The notes beneath the pieces were generated by a model, which saw only the letters and a list, made by a program, of their open reading frames with translations, searched no databases and was not told where the DNA came from. Of a stretch of DNA of 49,083 nucleotides, positions 7,649-16,172 are shown piece after piece (position 1 is the stretch's first letter; every line of letters begins with the position of its first letter). The translations under genes and the position numbers were made by a program. Source of the stretch: Chloroflexi bacterium CFX6 (GTDB taxonomy: Bacteria > Chloroflexota > Anaerolineae > Anaerolineales > Villigracilaceae); contig SZPG01000038.1 in the NCBI GenBank assembly GCA_030263595.1, positions 1-49,083 on the forward strand. The letters are read 5' to 3'.

Positions 7649-10147
7649 TCACACCACCGGCGCTTCTTCCTTTTCGGGTTCGGTTTCCGTCCGGCTTGCG
7701 CGTTCGAGGATGATCTCCCCGTCCGGGTCGAGCGTGACCAGGATCGAATCGCCGTGACGGAAATCGCCGCTCAGCAATTTATCCGAGAGCGGATCCTCCA
7801 CCTTTTGCTGGATCACGCGCCGCAACGGACGCGCGCCGAATTCCGCGTCGTAGCCCAAATCTGCCAGCGTTGTAAGGGCTTCGGGCGTGGCGGTCAGGTT
7901 CAGGTCGTGTTCCTTGAGGCGGTCGGCGACCTTCGCCAGCTCGAGCGAGACGATCTTCTTGATGTCGTCCTTGTTGAGGGCGCGGAAGATGACAGTCGCA
8001 TCCAGGCGGTTGATAAACTCGGGGCGGAAGGCGCGCTTGAGCGATTCGTTCAACTTCTTGCGCATCTCCTCGTAGGAGAGACGTTCCTCCGTGACCTCGT
8101 CGCGTTTGAGCGCAAAACCAAGCGTGGACTGCTTCTTGATCACATCCGCGCCGATGTTGGAGGTCATCACGATGATCGCGTTGCGGAAGTCCACCTTTCT
8201 GCCTTTCGCGTCGGAGAGGTGTCCCTCCTCCATGATCTGCAACAGCATGTTGTGGACTTCGGGATGCGCCTTTTCCACCTCGTCGAATACCACGATCGAA
8301 TAGGGTCTGCGGCGCAGCGCCTCGGTGAGTTGACCGGCTTCCTCGTAACCGATGTAACCGGGAGGCGCGCCGACCAATCTCGAAGCCGTATGCCGTTCCA
8401 TGAATTCGGACATGTCGAGTTGGATGGCGGCTTCCTCGCTGCCGAACATGAATTTGGCAAGGGCTTTGGTGAGTTCGGTCTTGCCGACGCCGGTCGGACC
8501 CAGGAACATGAACGAGCCGATGGGACGCTTCGGGTCCTTCAACCCGGCGCGGGCGCGGCGGACGGCGCGGCTGATCGCCACGATGGCATCCTCCTGCCCG
8601 ATAATATCTTTGCGGAGTTCGTCCTCCATTTTCAACAAGCGCTGCGATTCCTCCTCGGCGAGTTGCATGAGCGGAACGCCGGTCCACATGGAGACGACCT
8701 CGGCAATGTCCTCCGCAGAGACGACGGGACTGCTGGCGCGGTCCCAACCGGTGCGGATGCGTTCGATCTGTTCGCTCAATTCGATCTCGCGTTCCTCCCA
8801 TTCGCGCACGTCCTCGCTGTTGCCTTCCTCCTGCGCGAGCGTACGGTTCTGGCGCGCCTGCCGCAACTGCCCAAACAGGTCCTTTGCCTGTTTTGCGGCG
8901 GGACTCTTGTACATGCGCACGCGGGAGGAGGATTCGTCTATCAGGTCAATCGCCTTGTCGGGGAGGAAACGTTCGGTCACGTACCTCGAGGACAAATGCG
9001 CCGCGGCTTCGAGCGCCTCGTCCGAGATCACAAGATGATGATGCTCCTCGTACGCCGGGCGGATTCCCTTGAGGATTTCGATGGTCTCCTCCTCGGTGGG
9101 TTCCTCCACCTGGATGGGCTGGAAACGCCTTTCGAGCGCGGCGTCCGACTCGATATATTTGCGATATTCGTCCATCGTGGTCGCGCCGATGACCTGCAGT
9201 TCGCCGCGCGATAAGGCGGGCTTGAGGATGTTCGCCGCGTCCACCGAGGACCCGGCGGCGCCCGCGCCGACCAGCATGTGAACCTCGTCAATGAACAGGA
9301 TCGCCCCGGATTGCTTCAATTCGTCAATGACCCGCTTAAGTCTTTCCTCGAACTGACCGCGATACATCGTGCCTGCGACCAATGAACCCACGTCGAGTTG
9401 CAGCAGCCGTTTGTTCATCAAGGGCGCGGGAACGTCGCCCTCCACGATGCGCTGCGCGAGTCCCTCCACGATGGCGGTTTTGCCCACGCCCGGTTCGCCG
9501 ATCAGCGCCGGGTTGTTCTTCGTGCGGCGCGCCAGGATCTGGATGACGCGCTCGATCTCCATCTGCCGCCCGATGACCGGGTCGAGTTTCTTTTCCTCGG
9601 CTTTGGCGGTCAGGTCGGAGGCGAGTTGGTCAACCAGCGGGGTTTTCTGTCCCGGCGCCGCGCCCCGCGCGGGTCCCACGCCGGCAGGCGTCGCCGCGGA
9701 GGGGGAAGCGGATTCGTTCAACACGCGGCGGGTCTGCCTGCGGATCTGTTCGGATGTCACGCCGAGCCTGCGCAGCACCTCCGTCGCCGTGCCTTCCACG
9801 CGCACGAGTCCCAGAAGGATGTGTTCAGTGCCGATGTAATGATGCCCGAGTCGCCGCGCTTCCTCCACTGCATGTTCCAGCACCTGTTGCGTTTCGACTG
9901 AAAGTTCGACGCGGTTGGGGTCGAAACTGCTCGATGGACCCGTGACGCGTCGAATCACTTCGCGCACGCGGTCCAGCGTCATGCCGAGTTCGCGCAGGAC
10001 GCGCCCCGCAACCCCGCCCTCCTCTTCCATCAATCCAACCAGAAGGTGCTCGGTTCCGATATTGTCGTTGCGGGCGCGTTCAGCCTCCTGGTGTGCGATG
10101 CTGAGAACACGCCTTGCGCGTTGTGTGAAACGTTCCATGCCTGCCAT
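7649..10147 (-). CDS. clpC: ClpC, AAA+ unfoldase of the Clp protease
   Basis: ClpC unfolds proteins and feeds them into ClpP. The 832-residue protein has two Clp-N repeats (about 1-145), a first AAA module with GEPGVGKT and [10 protein letters not shown], a coiled-coil middle domain (about 400-470), and a second AAA module with GPTGVGKTE. The LGF motif in a loop after it ([11 protein letters not shown]) is the ClpP-docking tripeptide. AGGAGA lies six bases before the chosen ATG. clpP and adaptor genes are not in the window. The gene diverges from the LOG-family gene across about 170 bp. Confidence 0.96.
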   Translation of the reverse strand: MAGMERFTQRARRVLSIAHQEAERARNDNIGTEHLLVGLMEEEGGVAGRVLRELGMTLDRVREVIRRVTGPSSSFDPNRVELSVETQQVLEHAVEEARRLGHHYIGTEHILLGLVRVEGTATEVLRRLGVTSEQIRRQTRRVLNESASPSAATPAGVGPARGAAPGQKTPLVDQLASDLTAKAEEKKLDPVIGRQMEIERVIQILARRTKNNPALIGEPGVGKTAIVEGLAQRIVEGDVPAPLMNKRLLQLDVGSLVAGTMYRGQFEERLKRVIDELKQSGAILFIDEVHMLVGAGAAGSSVDAANILKPALSRGELQVIGATTMDEYRKYIESDAALERRFQPIQVEEPTEEETIEILKGIRPAYEEHHHLVISDEALEAAAHLSSRYVTERFLPDKAIDLIDESSSRVRMYKSPAAKQAKDLFGQLRQARQNRTLAQEEGNSEDVREWEEREIELSEQIERIRTGWDRASSPVVSAEDIAEVVSMWTGVPLMQLAEEESQRLLKMEDELRKDIIGQEDAIVAISRAVRRARAGLKDPKRPIGSFMFLGPTGVGKTELTKALAKFMFGSEEAAIQLDMSEFMERHTASRLVGAPPGYIGYEEAGQLTEALRRRPYSIVVFDEVEKAHPEVHNMLLQIMEEGHLSDAKGRKVDFRNAIIVMTSNIGADVIKKQSTLGFALKRDEVTEERLSYEEMRKKLNESLKRAFRPEFINRLDATVIFRALNKDDIKKIVSLELAKVADRLKEHDLNLTATPEALTTLADLGYDAEFGARPLRRVIQQKVEDPLSDKLLSGDFRHGDSILVTLDPDGEIILERASRTETEPEKEEAPVV

Positions 10148-10269
10148 TGATCTTCTCCTGATAAGTACGGGTATTCTACCAAAAAAGGGAAGGAACTCCG
10201 TATAGGAAAATGATTAGAGTTTGTTTACAGGGCTGTTACAATATTCCGCATTGATTTTCAGCGCAATTC

Positions 10270-10305
10270 GACGTTGGAGAACGTCAACTTCGCCGATTGT
10301 ATATA
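10270..10305 (+). promoter_or_regulatory. Inverted repeat and -10 box in the clpC/LOG gap
   Basis: GACGTT-GGAG-AACGTC (10270-10285) is a perfect 6-bp inverted repeat. It lies 14 bases before TATATA (10300-10305), where the -35 of the plus-strand promoter would be. It could be an operator for the LOG gene, for clpC or for both. It does not match CIRCE. Confidence 0.35.
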
Positions 10306-10318
10306 AAAGGATGAATCC

Positions 10319-10900
10319 ATGAACTCGATTTGTGTCTTTTGCGGATCTTCGGACTCGGTTCACGCGGACTACATCACTGCCGCGCGGACGATGGGCAGAG
10401 TCCTCGCTGAAAGAGGTATCCGCCTCATCTATGGCGGCGGGAGGACCGGTCTCATGGGCGCGGTGGCGAATGGGGCGGTCGAGGCGGGCGGCGAAGCGAT
10501 CGGCGTCATCATCCCCTCCATGAACACCGCCGTCCTTGCGCATGACGGTCTCACCCGCATGGATGTTACCCCGAACATGCACGCCCGCAAGGCGCGCATG
10601 CACGAACTGGCAGATGGCTACATCGCCCTGCCCGGCGGCTTCGGCACGTTCGACGAATTGTTCGAGACGGTCACCTGGGCGCAGACCGGCGCGCACGAAA
10701 AGCCTGTCGGCTTGCTGAATGTGAAAGATTATTACGTCCCCTTGCTCGCCGCGCTCGATCATGCGGTGGAGGAGGGCTTCATCTTCAAGGAACACCGCGA
10801 CGCCTTGTTCTGCGATTCCGACCCGAACAAGTTGATTGACAGAATGTTGGAATACGTACATCCGCATGAGGCGGTGAAGAAGTGGCTGCGCGAGGAGTAG
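10319..10900 (+). CDS. LOG-family (TIGR00730) Rossmann protein
   Basis: Members of the Lonely Guy family hydrolyse cytokinin nucleoside 5'-monophosphates or other nucleotide N-glycosidic bonds; many bacterial members have unknown physiological substrates. The 193-residue protein has the opening CVFCGSSD, YGGGRTGLMG as nucleotide-binding loop, and the diagnostic ALPGGFGTFDELFETVTW with the catalytic Arg/Glu positions (MHARKARMHE upstream). AAGG lies about eight bases before ATG, with TATATA upstream. It is followed after 46 bp by a VOC gene, probably in the same transcript. Confidence 0.93.
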   Translation: MNSICVFCGSSDSVHADYITAARTMGRVLAERGIRLIYGGGRTGLMGAVANGAVEAGGEAIGVIIPSMNTAVLAHDGLTRMDVTPNMHARKARMHELADGYIALPGGFGTFDELFETVTWAQTGAHEKPVGLLNVKDYYVPLLAALDHAVEEGFIFKEHRDALFCDSDPNKLIDRMLEYVHPHEAVKKWLREE

Positions 10901-10946
10901 GGAAAGGATGGAAGGTGAAGGATGAAGATGAGAAAGGCGATTGCAA

Positions 10947-11630
10947 ATGGATATAACATATCTTGAACTTCTTTCGACGGAGTTGCAGGCGCTGGCGGAT
11001 TTTTACTCGAACGCGCTCGAATTGTCCGTCCATGCTTCCAGTACGAGGCTGGAGGTGAAGGCAGGCAGGACGGATCTGGTCTTCTTCAAGACGGACGGTT
11101 TCGACGGCGCGTATCATTTCGCCTTCAACATTCCCGAGAACCAGATTCTCGCCGCCAGGGAATGGCTTGCGCCGCGCGCGCCTTTCCTGAAGGATGAACG
11201 CGGGAACGATCATTTTCATCACGAGGGCTGGAACGCGGACGCCGTTTACTTCAAGGACCCGGCAGGAAATATCCTCGAGTTCATCGCGCGGCACGATTTG
11301 TCCAATGCCGTTGACGAAGATTTCGACAGCGATCAGATCCTGAACGTGAGCGAGATCGGTCTGCCCTCGCAGGACGTGATCGCATTTGCGAACGAACTTT
11401 GCTCGCGGCTGGGACTTTCCGTGTTCAAGGGGGAGCCGAACGCGAACTTTACGCCGGTCGGCGATAACGACGGTCTGTTCATCCTGCCCATGGAGAATCG
11501 CATCTGGTATCCAAATACGGGCGCGCCGGCAAAGTTGCTGCCGGTCACGGTAAAAGGCGAGACGAACGGCAGGGGTTGGGAGGTGCGCGGCGTGCCGTAT
11601 GAAATTTTAGTCGAGCGTCACTCAGCGTAG
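10947..11630 (+). CDS. VOC (glyoxalase-like) protein
   Basis: The 227-residue protein contains a vicinal-oxygen-chelate fold with a full N-terminal module (about 1-117). In it ITYLELLSTELQALADFYSNAL, the His-containing FNIPENQ/HFHHEGW blocks and YFKDPAGNILEF are recognisable. A second, more divergent module follows (about 125-227). Typical members bind one metal ion and act as dioxygenases, glyoxalases or resistance proteins; no specific substrate can be read here. The start is the ATG before DITYLE. Its 3' end overlaps the convergent TVP38 gene by 13 bp. Confidence 0.85.
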   Translation: MDITYLELLSTELQALADFYSNALELSVHASSTRLEVKAGRTDLVFFKTDGFDGAYHFAFNIPENQILAAREWLAPRAPFLKDERGNDHFHHEGWNADAVYFKDPAGNILEFIARHDLSNAVDEDFDSDQILNVSEIGLPSQDVIAFANELCSRLGLSVFKGEPNANFTPVGDNDGLFILPMENRIWYPNTGAPAKLLPVTVKGETNGRGWEVRGVPYEILVERHSA

Positions 11631-12274
11631 ACCTTCGCGCCTCTTCGTTTCTTGAAAATGAACCAACCGGCGAATAGGGCCGCCATGCCGCCCATTGCAG
11701 CGAGCCAGAACCAGAGAGGCGGGTTCAATCCATACATGCCGATCAGCGTGATGCTGATCGCAACGACGGATCGTCCCAGCGCGTTCGCCAGGAGGAAACG
11801 TCGGGCTGGAATGACGCCAAGCCCCGCGACGTAACACATCAGGTCGCTGGGAAAGATGGGCAGGACGAAGGCGAAGAAGTAGAACAGGACGCCCTGATCC
11901 CGCGCCATGCCGTCCCAGCGCTGGACGACCCCGGGAGAGGCGAGTTTGTAGATCAGGTTTCTTCCGTAACGCCGCGCGATGAAGAACGCGATCTGGCTAC
12001 CGAGGACGGTGCTTGTGATAATGACCAATAGACCGGTCGCGCCGTAGACATATCCTGCTGTCACCATCAGGGCATGACCGGGGATGACCGCCACGAACAC
12101 CTGCGCCACCATCAAAATGAAAAGCGCGAGCGGACCCCACGCGCCAAATCCTTGCAGGTACGCCGAAACGGCTTCCTGGTCCCCGATGATGCGTAAAAGG
12201 TCGGAGATGGACTGACGATAGAGGAAGAGGATCGTGAGGAAAGTTGCCGTGAAGAGGATGTTCCGGGTTTTCAT
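11618..12274 (-). CDS. TVP38/TMEM64 (DedA-like) membrane protein
   Basis: This 218-residue protein has about five to six membrane segments. It carries the family block with a Gly/Pro-rich re-entrant helix (AVIPGHALMVTAGYVYG) and the later FPSDLMCYVAGL motif. Related proteins help move lipid carriers or phospholipids between leaflets. GGAGG lies before the ATG, 13 bases after the stop of the phospholipase-D-type synthase gene. A membrane lipid role shared with that enzyme is a reasonable inference. Confidence 0.88.
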   Translation of the reverse strand: MKTRNILFTATFLTILFLYRQSISDLLRIIGDQEAVSAYLQGFGAWGPLALFILMVAQVFVAVIPGHALMVTAGYVYGATGLLVIITSTVLGSQIAFFIARRYGRNLIYKLASPGVVQRWDGMARDQGVLFYFFAFVLPIFPSDLMCYVAGLGVIPARRFLLANALGRSVVAISITLIGMYGLNPPLWFWLAAMGGMAALFAGWFIFKKRRGAKVYAE

Positions 12275-12287
12275 TTGCGCCTCCGAT

Positions 12288-13358
12288 TCATAACCAGGGC
12301 GACGCGAGGTTGCAGGCGTAGGTGATCGCCCTGTCGGTCGCGGAACGACGGGAAAACGCTTCGGGCGTTTGCCGCGGGCTGTGCGCCAGGTCGGAATAGA
12401 ACGCGCGGCGCAGTTCCCATGCCAGCGCCGGGTCGTTGGTTTGCAGGCAGGATTCGAAGTTGAGGCGCATCGAGTGAGGGTCGAGGTTTGCAGAACCGAG
12501 GATCACGTCGCCGTGATCGTTCCAGGCGGCTTTGCTGTGCATGTACTTCCCTTTGTACCGATACACGTTTCCGCCTGCGCAAACCAGTTTGTGCGCGTGG
12601 ATGTAGTTCGCGAAATCCACGGGGCGGACGCGCGTCTCGTGCGAAAGCAGAACGTTGACCTGCACGCCCCGGCGCGCCTGTTCGCAGAGCGCTTTCAACA
12701 TTTCCTCGTCGGGCAGGAAGTACCAGGTGCGGATGTAAACGGCTTTTTCGGCTTTCAGGATCAATTGCATCAACGCGGCGCGGATGTCCTGTCGCTGGCT
12801 GGGGAGGGTGAGGAAAAGTTTGTCGGTTCCAGCGGGCAAGCCCCTCGTTTCGAATGAACGGGCGGCGGCGTCCTCGCCCTGTGAGTGGGCGAGCAGGAAG
12901 TCGTAAACGTTGTGGAACGTTCCGCCGAAGTCCCCGTCCACGCGCATGTTCGTGTCCGTCCACGTTGTATAGTAATCGCCGATGTTCGACCCGCCGAGAA
13001 AAACCGTGCGGCCGTCAATGGCGGCGAACTTGCAGTGCATACGGTTGTTGGCGTGCAAAGGGGAAGCGGGGCGGAACACGTTCACCTGCGCGCCATGCGA
13101 ACGCAGGCGGCGGAACAAGCCGATATTCCTGATGGCGTGGCGGGGTTCATCGAGCAACTGACCGAATTCGTCCACCATCAGTCGCACTTTTACGCCCGAC
13201 AGCGCCCTCGAACAAAGCGCGGCGCCGATCCTGGTCGCCCATTCGCCGCTGTCGAACGAAAGGTAGACCATCGTGATCTCGTCGCGGGCATCGCCGAGTT
13301 TGACGACCAGGTCCGTGTAGTAATCCCGGACTTTCGTGAAGAGCGTGTGTTTGTTCAT
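12288..13358 (-). CDS. Phospholipase D-like (cardiolipin synthase type) enzyme
   Basis: Two HKD motifs define the phospholipase D superfamily: H108-K110-D115 in MHCKFAAIDGR with the trailing GGSN, and MHSKAAWND with GSANLD in the C-terminal half. The 356-residue length fits ClsB/ClsC-like synthases that join two phosphatidylglycerol molecules or transfer a phosphatidyl group. There is no membrane segment at the N-terminus once the start is set at MNKHTLF, which has AAGGAG at proper distance; longer in-frame starts lack a site. It is followed immediately by a TVP38-type membrane protein. Confidence 0.88.
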   Translation of the reverse strand: MNKHTLFTKVRDYYTDLVVKLGDARDEITMVYLSFDSGEWATRIGAALCSRALSGVKVRLMVDEFGQLLDEPRHAIRNIGLFRRLRSHGAQVNVFRPASPLHANNRMHCKFAAIDGRTVFLGGSNIGDYYTTWTDTNMRVDGDFGGTFHNVYDFLLAHSQGEDAAARSFETRGLPAGTDKLFLTLPSQRQDIRAALMQLILKAEKAVYIRTWYFLPDEEMLKALCEQARRGVQVNVLLSHETRVRPVDFANYIHAHKLVCAGGNVYRYKGKYMHSKAAWNDHGDVILGSANLDPHSMRLNFESCLQTNDPALAWELRRAFYSDLAHSPRQTPEAFSRRSATDRAITYACNLASPWL

Positions 13359-13461
13359 GTCGTTCTCCTTTTGGTCATTTCCACTTTCGCATTTTGCGAC
13401 TGCCAAAACCAGAGAACGAACTGCCAGAAGACGCCGAAAAGACCGCCAATATCCGCCAAAC

Positions 13462-13497
13462 AAAAAGACCCTAAAGGTTTATGAAACCTTTAGGGTC
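13462..13497 (-). terminator. Terminator of the 7TM/HTH regulator
   Basis: On the minus strand a 14-bp perfect stem (13467-13480 with 13484-13497) and 3-base loop are followed by a T run (plus-strand AAAAA, 13462-13466), about 20 bases after the stop at 13516. Confidence 0.85.
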
Positions 13498-13515
13498 TGC
13501 GGGGTTGGTCGAAGA

Positions 13516-15243
13516 CTACCGGCTGGCTTTTTCCATCAGCAACCTTGCCAGCCCGCGGATGGCGTTGCGCCGCGTGCGATTGAACGTCCCCTCGGAGATG
13601 TACAGCCGCGCCATGATCTCGCGGTTCTGCACGCCTTCCACGTACGCGTCGTGCAGGACGGCGTGGTTGTACCAGACGCGCGGCAGCGGTTCGGGCGGGC
13701 GTTTCTCCGCGGGCTTCAACAGTTCGATCGAATCCATGAGCAGTTGCTGGAGTTGTTTCCCGCGCTCGACGTGCGTCCCGGCGCGAATCCCCATTCTATC
13801 CGCGAGAGGCGATTGCCCCAGCGTGATCGTATCGGGCAGGTGACGCAGCGCCTCCTCCACCATCCTGACGAACCCCTCATCGGGATGGGACGAAATCGAA
13901 TCCAGCATCTCGCTGGTCGCGGATTTCAACTCGTTCGCACCCGCCGATTCAACCGCCCTGCGCTTCGGTTGCAGGTTGCCTAACGACACGATCGTGCCGA
14001 TCTGATCCGCCGCCTCCGCCAGCAGTTCGAGGCTGCCGGTCGAATACTCCAGCCGCGACTCCGATTTTTCGATTCCCACCACCGCCACCTGTGTTTGACC
14101 TTCGAACGAGGGAGCGAGCCAGGCGACCGATGACAACTGCTCCGCCTGCGGATGGGATACGTCCTCACACGCCACCGCGGATTCGGACAACACGCTTCCC
14201 ACCGGGACCGAGGACCTGCCCGCCATAACCACGAATTCCCCTCCCCGACGCACCGCCACAAACCCGCCCGGCGCGTCGAGCATCCGGCACAACAGGTCCA
14301 ATCCATCCTGCAACCGGGACTTGAGTTCGCCATCCCCGGCGCTTTCACTCTCGAGTTGACGAAACTGCTTTCGGAGGCGGCTCTCGCTGCGGGCGCGCTG
14401 GCGTTCCAAAAACTCGCGCGACAGATCGTAAAGCCCGACCGCCAGGATGACAAAACCGACGACCATTGAAAGATTTTGCGGAGGTATGCCTCCCCTCCAT
14501 GCAAAGTAGGCGGCGATGGCGGCAAGCCCCAGTATGGACAAGGTGGTCAGGGGGAAGTCCTGAAGCGTCGTGCGGCGTTCGGTCAGGGTTTGGTGGCGCG
14601 CCACCGAGAGTCCCAGCACGAACACCCCGCAGAAAGCCAGCAGATCCTGGATGATGCGCGGCGCGGGATTGGGGCTTCCCAGCGAGATCACGCCATAGAC
14701 GACGGAAACCACCGGGAAGAGCGAAGTGACCAGGAAATATTTGCCGCGCGGCGTCAAGCCCACGCGGTCGCCGACCAGCAGGTTGAGCATGATCCCAAAC
14801 GAGACAATGAACTGATACGCCCCATACACGCGGTACGCCCAGCCCTGGGGGTTCATGTGCGCCACGAATAGCGCGTTGCCCTCCTCGTCTATGAACGAGC
14901 CGGGTTGCAAAAGCAGGGCGATCGTCGCCGCGCCGAGCGCGTAGACTCCCCATTCGACGGCTCGGTAACGCTTCTGATCGCGTTCGGACATGATGTGAAA
15001 GGTCACGCTGTACCAGCCGGCAAGCACGATCACCAGCAGCGCCGCGCGTATCCCCGCGGAGCCGGGCAGTTGGACGAAGATATTGTTGTACGCGCCGAAG
15101 AAGAAACCCGAAAGCGCCAGCATCACGATGACCACGCGCAAGGTCATCCTGCTGGGAAACCCCCTGGCAAATAAATAAAACCCCATCCAGAGTGTGACCG
15201 CCATGGCGAACAACGTCACGACCACCGTGGCTTGGAGTAACAT
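13516..15243 (-). CDS. 7TM-GAF-like-HTH membrane regulator, no kinase domain
   Basis: The 575-residue protein starts with seven to eight hydrophobic segments (about 1-275) like histidine-kinase 7TM sensor domains. A short coiled coil (LERQRARSESRLRKQFRQLESE) and a GAF-like fold (about 300-410) follow. Instead of His-kinase boxes it ends in a conserved-looking domain (about 455-575: LPDTITLGQSPLADRMGI, RVWYNHAVLHDAYVEG, IMARLYISEGTFNRTRRNAI). The last part looks like a winged-helix/HTH reading head; I have a weak memory of similar ends in other Chloroflexota regulators. I infer a membrane-tethered one-component regulator. No H-box, N-box or G-box is present. It stands alone between terminators. 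Confidence 0.7.
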   Translation of the reverse strand: MLLQATVVVTLFAMAVTLWMGFYLFARGFPSRMTLRVVIVMLALSGFFFGAYNNIFVQLPGSAGIRAALLVIVLAGWYSVTFHIMSERDQKRYRAVEWGVYALGAATIALLLQPGSFIDEEGNALFVAHMNPQGWAYRVYGAYQFIVSFGIMLNLLVGDRVGLTPRGKYFLVTSLFPVVSVVYGVISLGSPNPAPRIIQDLLAFCGVFVLGLSVARHQTLTERRTTLQDFPLTTLSILGLAAIAAYFAWRGGIPPQNLSMVVGFVILAVGLYDLSREFLERQRARSESRLRKQFRQLESESAGDGELKSRLQDGLDLLCRMLDAPGGFVAVRRGGEFVVMAGRSSVPVGSVLSESAVACEDVSHPQAEQLSSVAWLAPSFEGQTQVAVVGIEKSESRLEYSTGSLELLAEAADQIGTIVSLGNLQPKRRAVESAGANELKSATSEMLDSISSHPDEGFVRMVEEALRHLPDTITLGQSPLADRMGIRAGTHVERGKQLQQLLMDSIELLKPAEKRPPEPLPRVWYNHAVLHDAYVEGVQNREIMARLYISEGTFNRTRRNAIRGLARLLMEKASR

Positions 15244-15362
15244 ATTTCCGCCTTTCGTTTCGTCCCTGAAAACCGGCGCAGGGAGCAGGCGCTCCTGGAT
15301 TTATAACACCCCTCCTTCGGGAATGTTCCGGTCTCGGTCGAACCTCGTTTGGCTCATGTCGG

Positions 15363-16172
15363 CTATGGAACGACGGCTTTCAACGGTCCCTGCGGGTCCA
15401 TCGCCTCCTGTAACCGGTCGTACGGCACAATGACCGCCTGCGGTCCCGCCGCGCCGGGCGCGACCTGATACGTGTCGAACGTGATCAACAAGCCGTCGGG
15501 GGCGACGTTCCAGTTGCGGTAGTTTTCGAGGGCGGGTCGCGCGCCCTCTTCGAAGCCGCCCTCGAAACCGACCTCCCGTTTGCCGAGTTCGCTGACGCAG
15601 TAATTCGAGATCGTCTCGAGGTAATTCGAGTTGGGGAGGAAGAGATCGCCGAGCGACAGTTCGCGTCCCATCTGGAGATCGTAATTGATCGTGAGGTGGT
15701 AATCGCCGGGATGCGCCGCGCCGTTGCTGTAGAAGAAAAAGACGAATTTGAAACTCCACAGGTCGCCGTATTGCGAGATCAACGTATAACTGACTTCGAG
15801 AAAACTGTTGGTTGCGGCTTCCGTCGCGGGCGCGTTCGTAAACTCCCCGCGAAACGCGGCGATCTCTTTTTGTACGAGGTCGTTGAGTCTCTGGTTGAAC
15901 GTCGTCACGCGCGGATCGTCGCTGCCGGAAAGTTGCGGGATCTGCGCGGTGATGGTGAATACGGGATCCTGATTCGCCTCGATGTACGGCTGCGATACCA
16001 GCGTCACCCGCCGGCTCAGGCGCGGGGTAGATGTTGCGGTTGGCGGCTCTGTGGGTGGGACAAAGGTCGGTGTGGGATAACCATAGGTAAACGTCGCGTT
16101 GCAGGCGAGCAGGAACAGGACGATAATACTTATGAGCGGGAGGGTTGATTTTCGGTAGAATGGTTGTTTCAT
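15363..16172 (-). CDS. Lipoprotein with DUF3298-like (RsiV-type) domain
   Basis: The signal peptide ends in a lipobox (LFLLACNA, Cys about 24), followed by a Thr/Pro-rich linker to about residue 50. The rest resembles the PdaC/RsiV extracellular fold: VTITAQIPQLSG-type N-part, then the DUF3298-type core with YTLISQYGDLWSFKF, the HPGDYHLTINYDLQMGRELSLGDLF block and a C-terminal VIVPYDRLQEAM. RsiV of this fold binds lysozyme, but no such activity can be claimed here. Its ATG overlaps the helicase stop (ATGA), an odd pairing of an exported protein with a DNA helicase. Confidence 0.75.
   Translation of the reverse strand: MKQPFYRKSTLPLISIIVLFLLACNATFTYGYPTPTFVPPTEPPTATSTPRLSRRVTLVSQPYIEANQDPVFTITAQIPQLSGSDDPRVTTFNQRLNDLVQKEIAAFRGEFTNAPATEAATNSFLEVSYTLISQYGDLWSFKFVFFFYSNGAAHPGDYHLTINYDLQMGRELSLGDLFLPNSNYLETISNYCVSELGKREVGFEGGFEEGARPALENYRNWNVAPDGLLITFDTYQVAPGAAGPQAVIVPYDRLQEAMDPQGPLKAVVP

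Noticed and set aside
7754-9214. 486-codon open frame opposite clpC
   Set aside because: Antisense frame in a high-GC gene; the product has no domain pattern and the minus strand is an intact ClpC.
10214-10867. 217-codon open frame opposite the LOG-family gene
   Set aside because: Antisense shadow; the plus strand has PGGFGT and all other family motifs.
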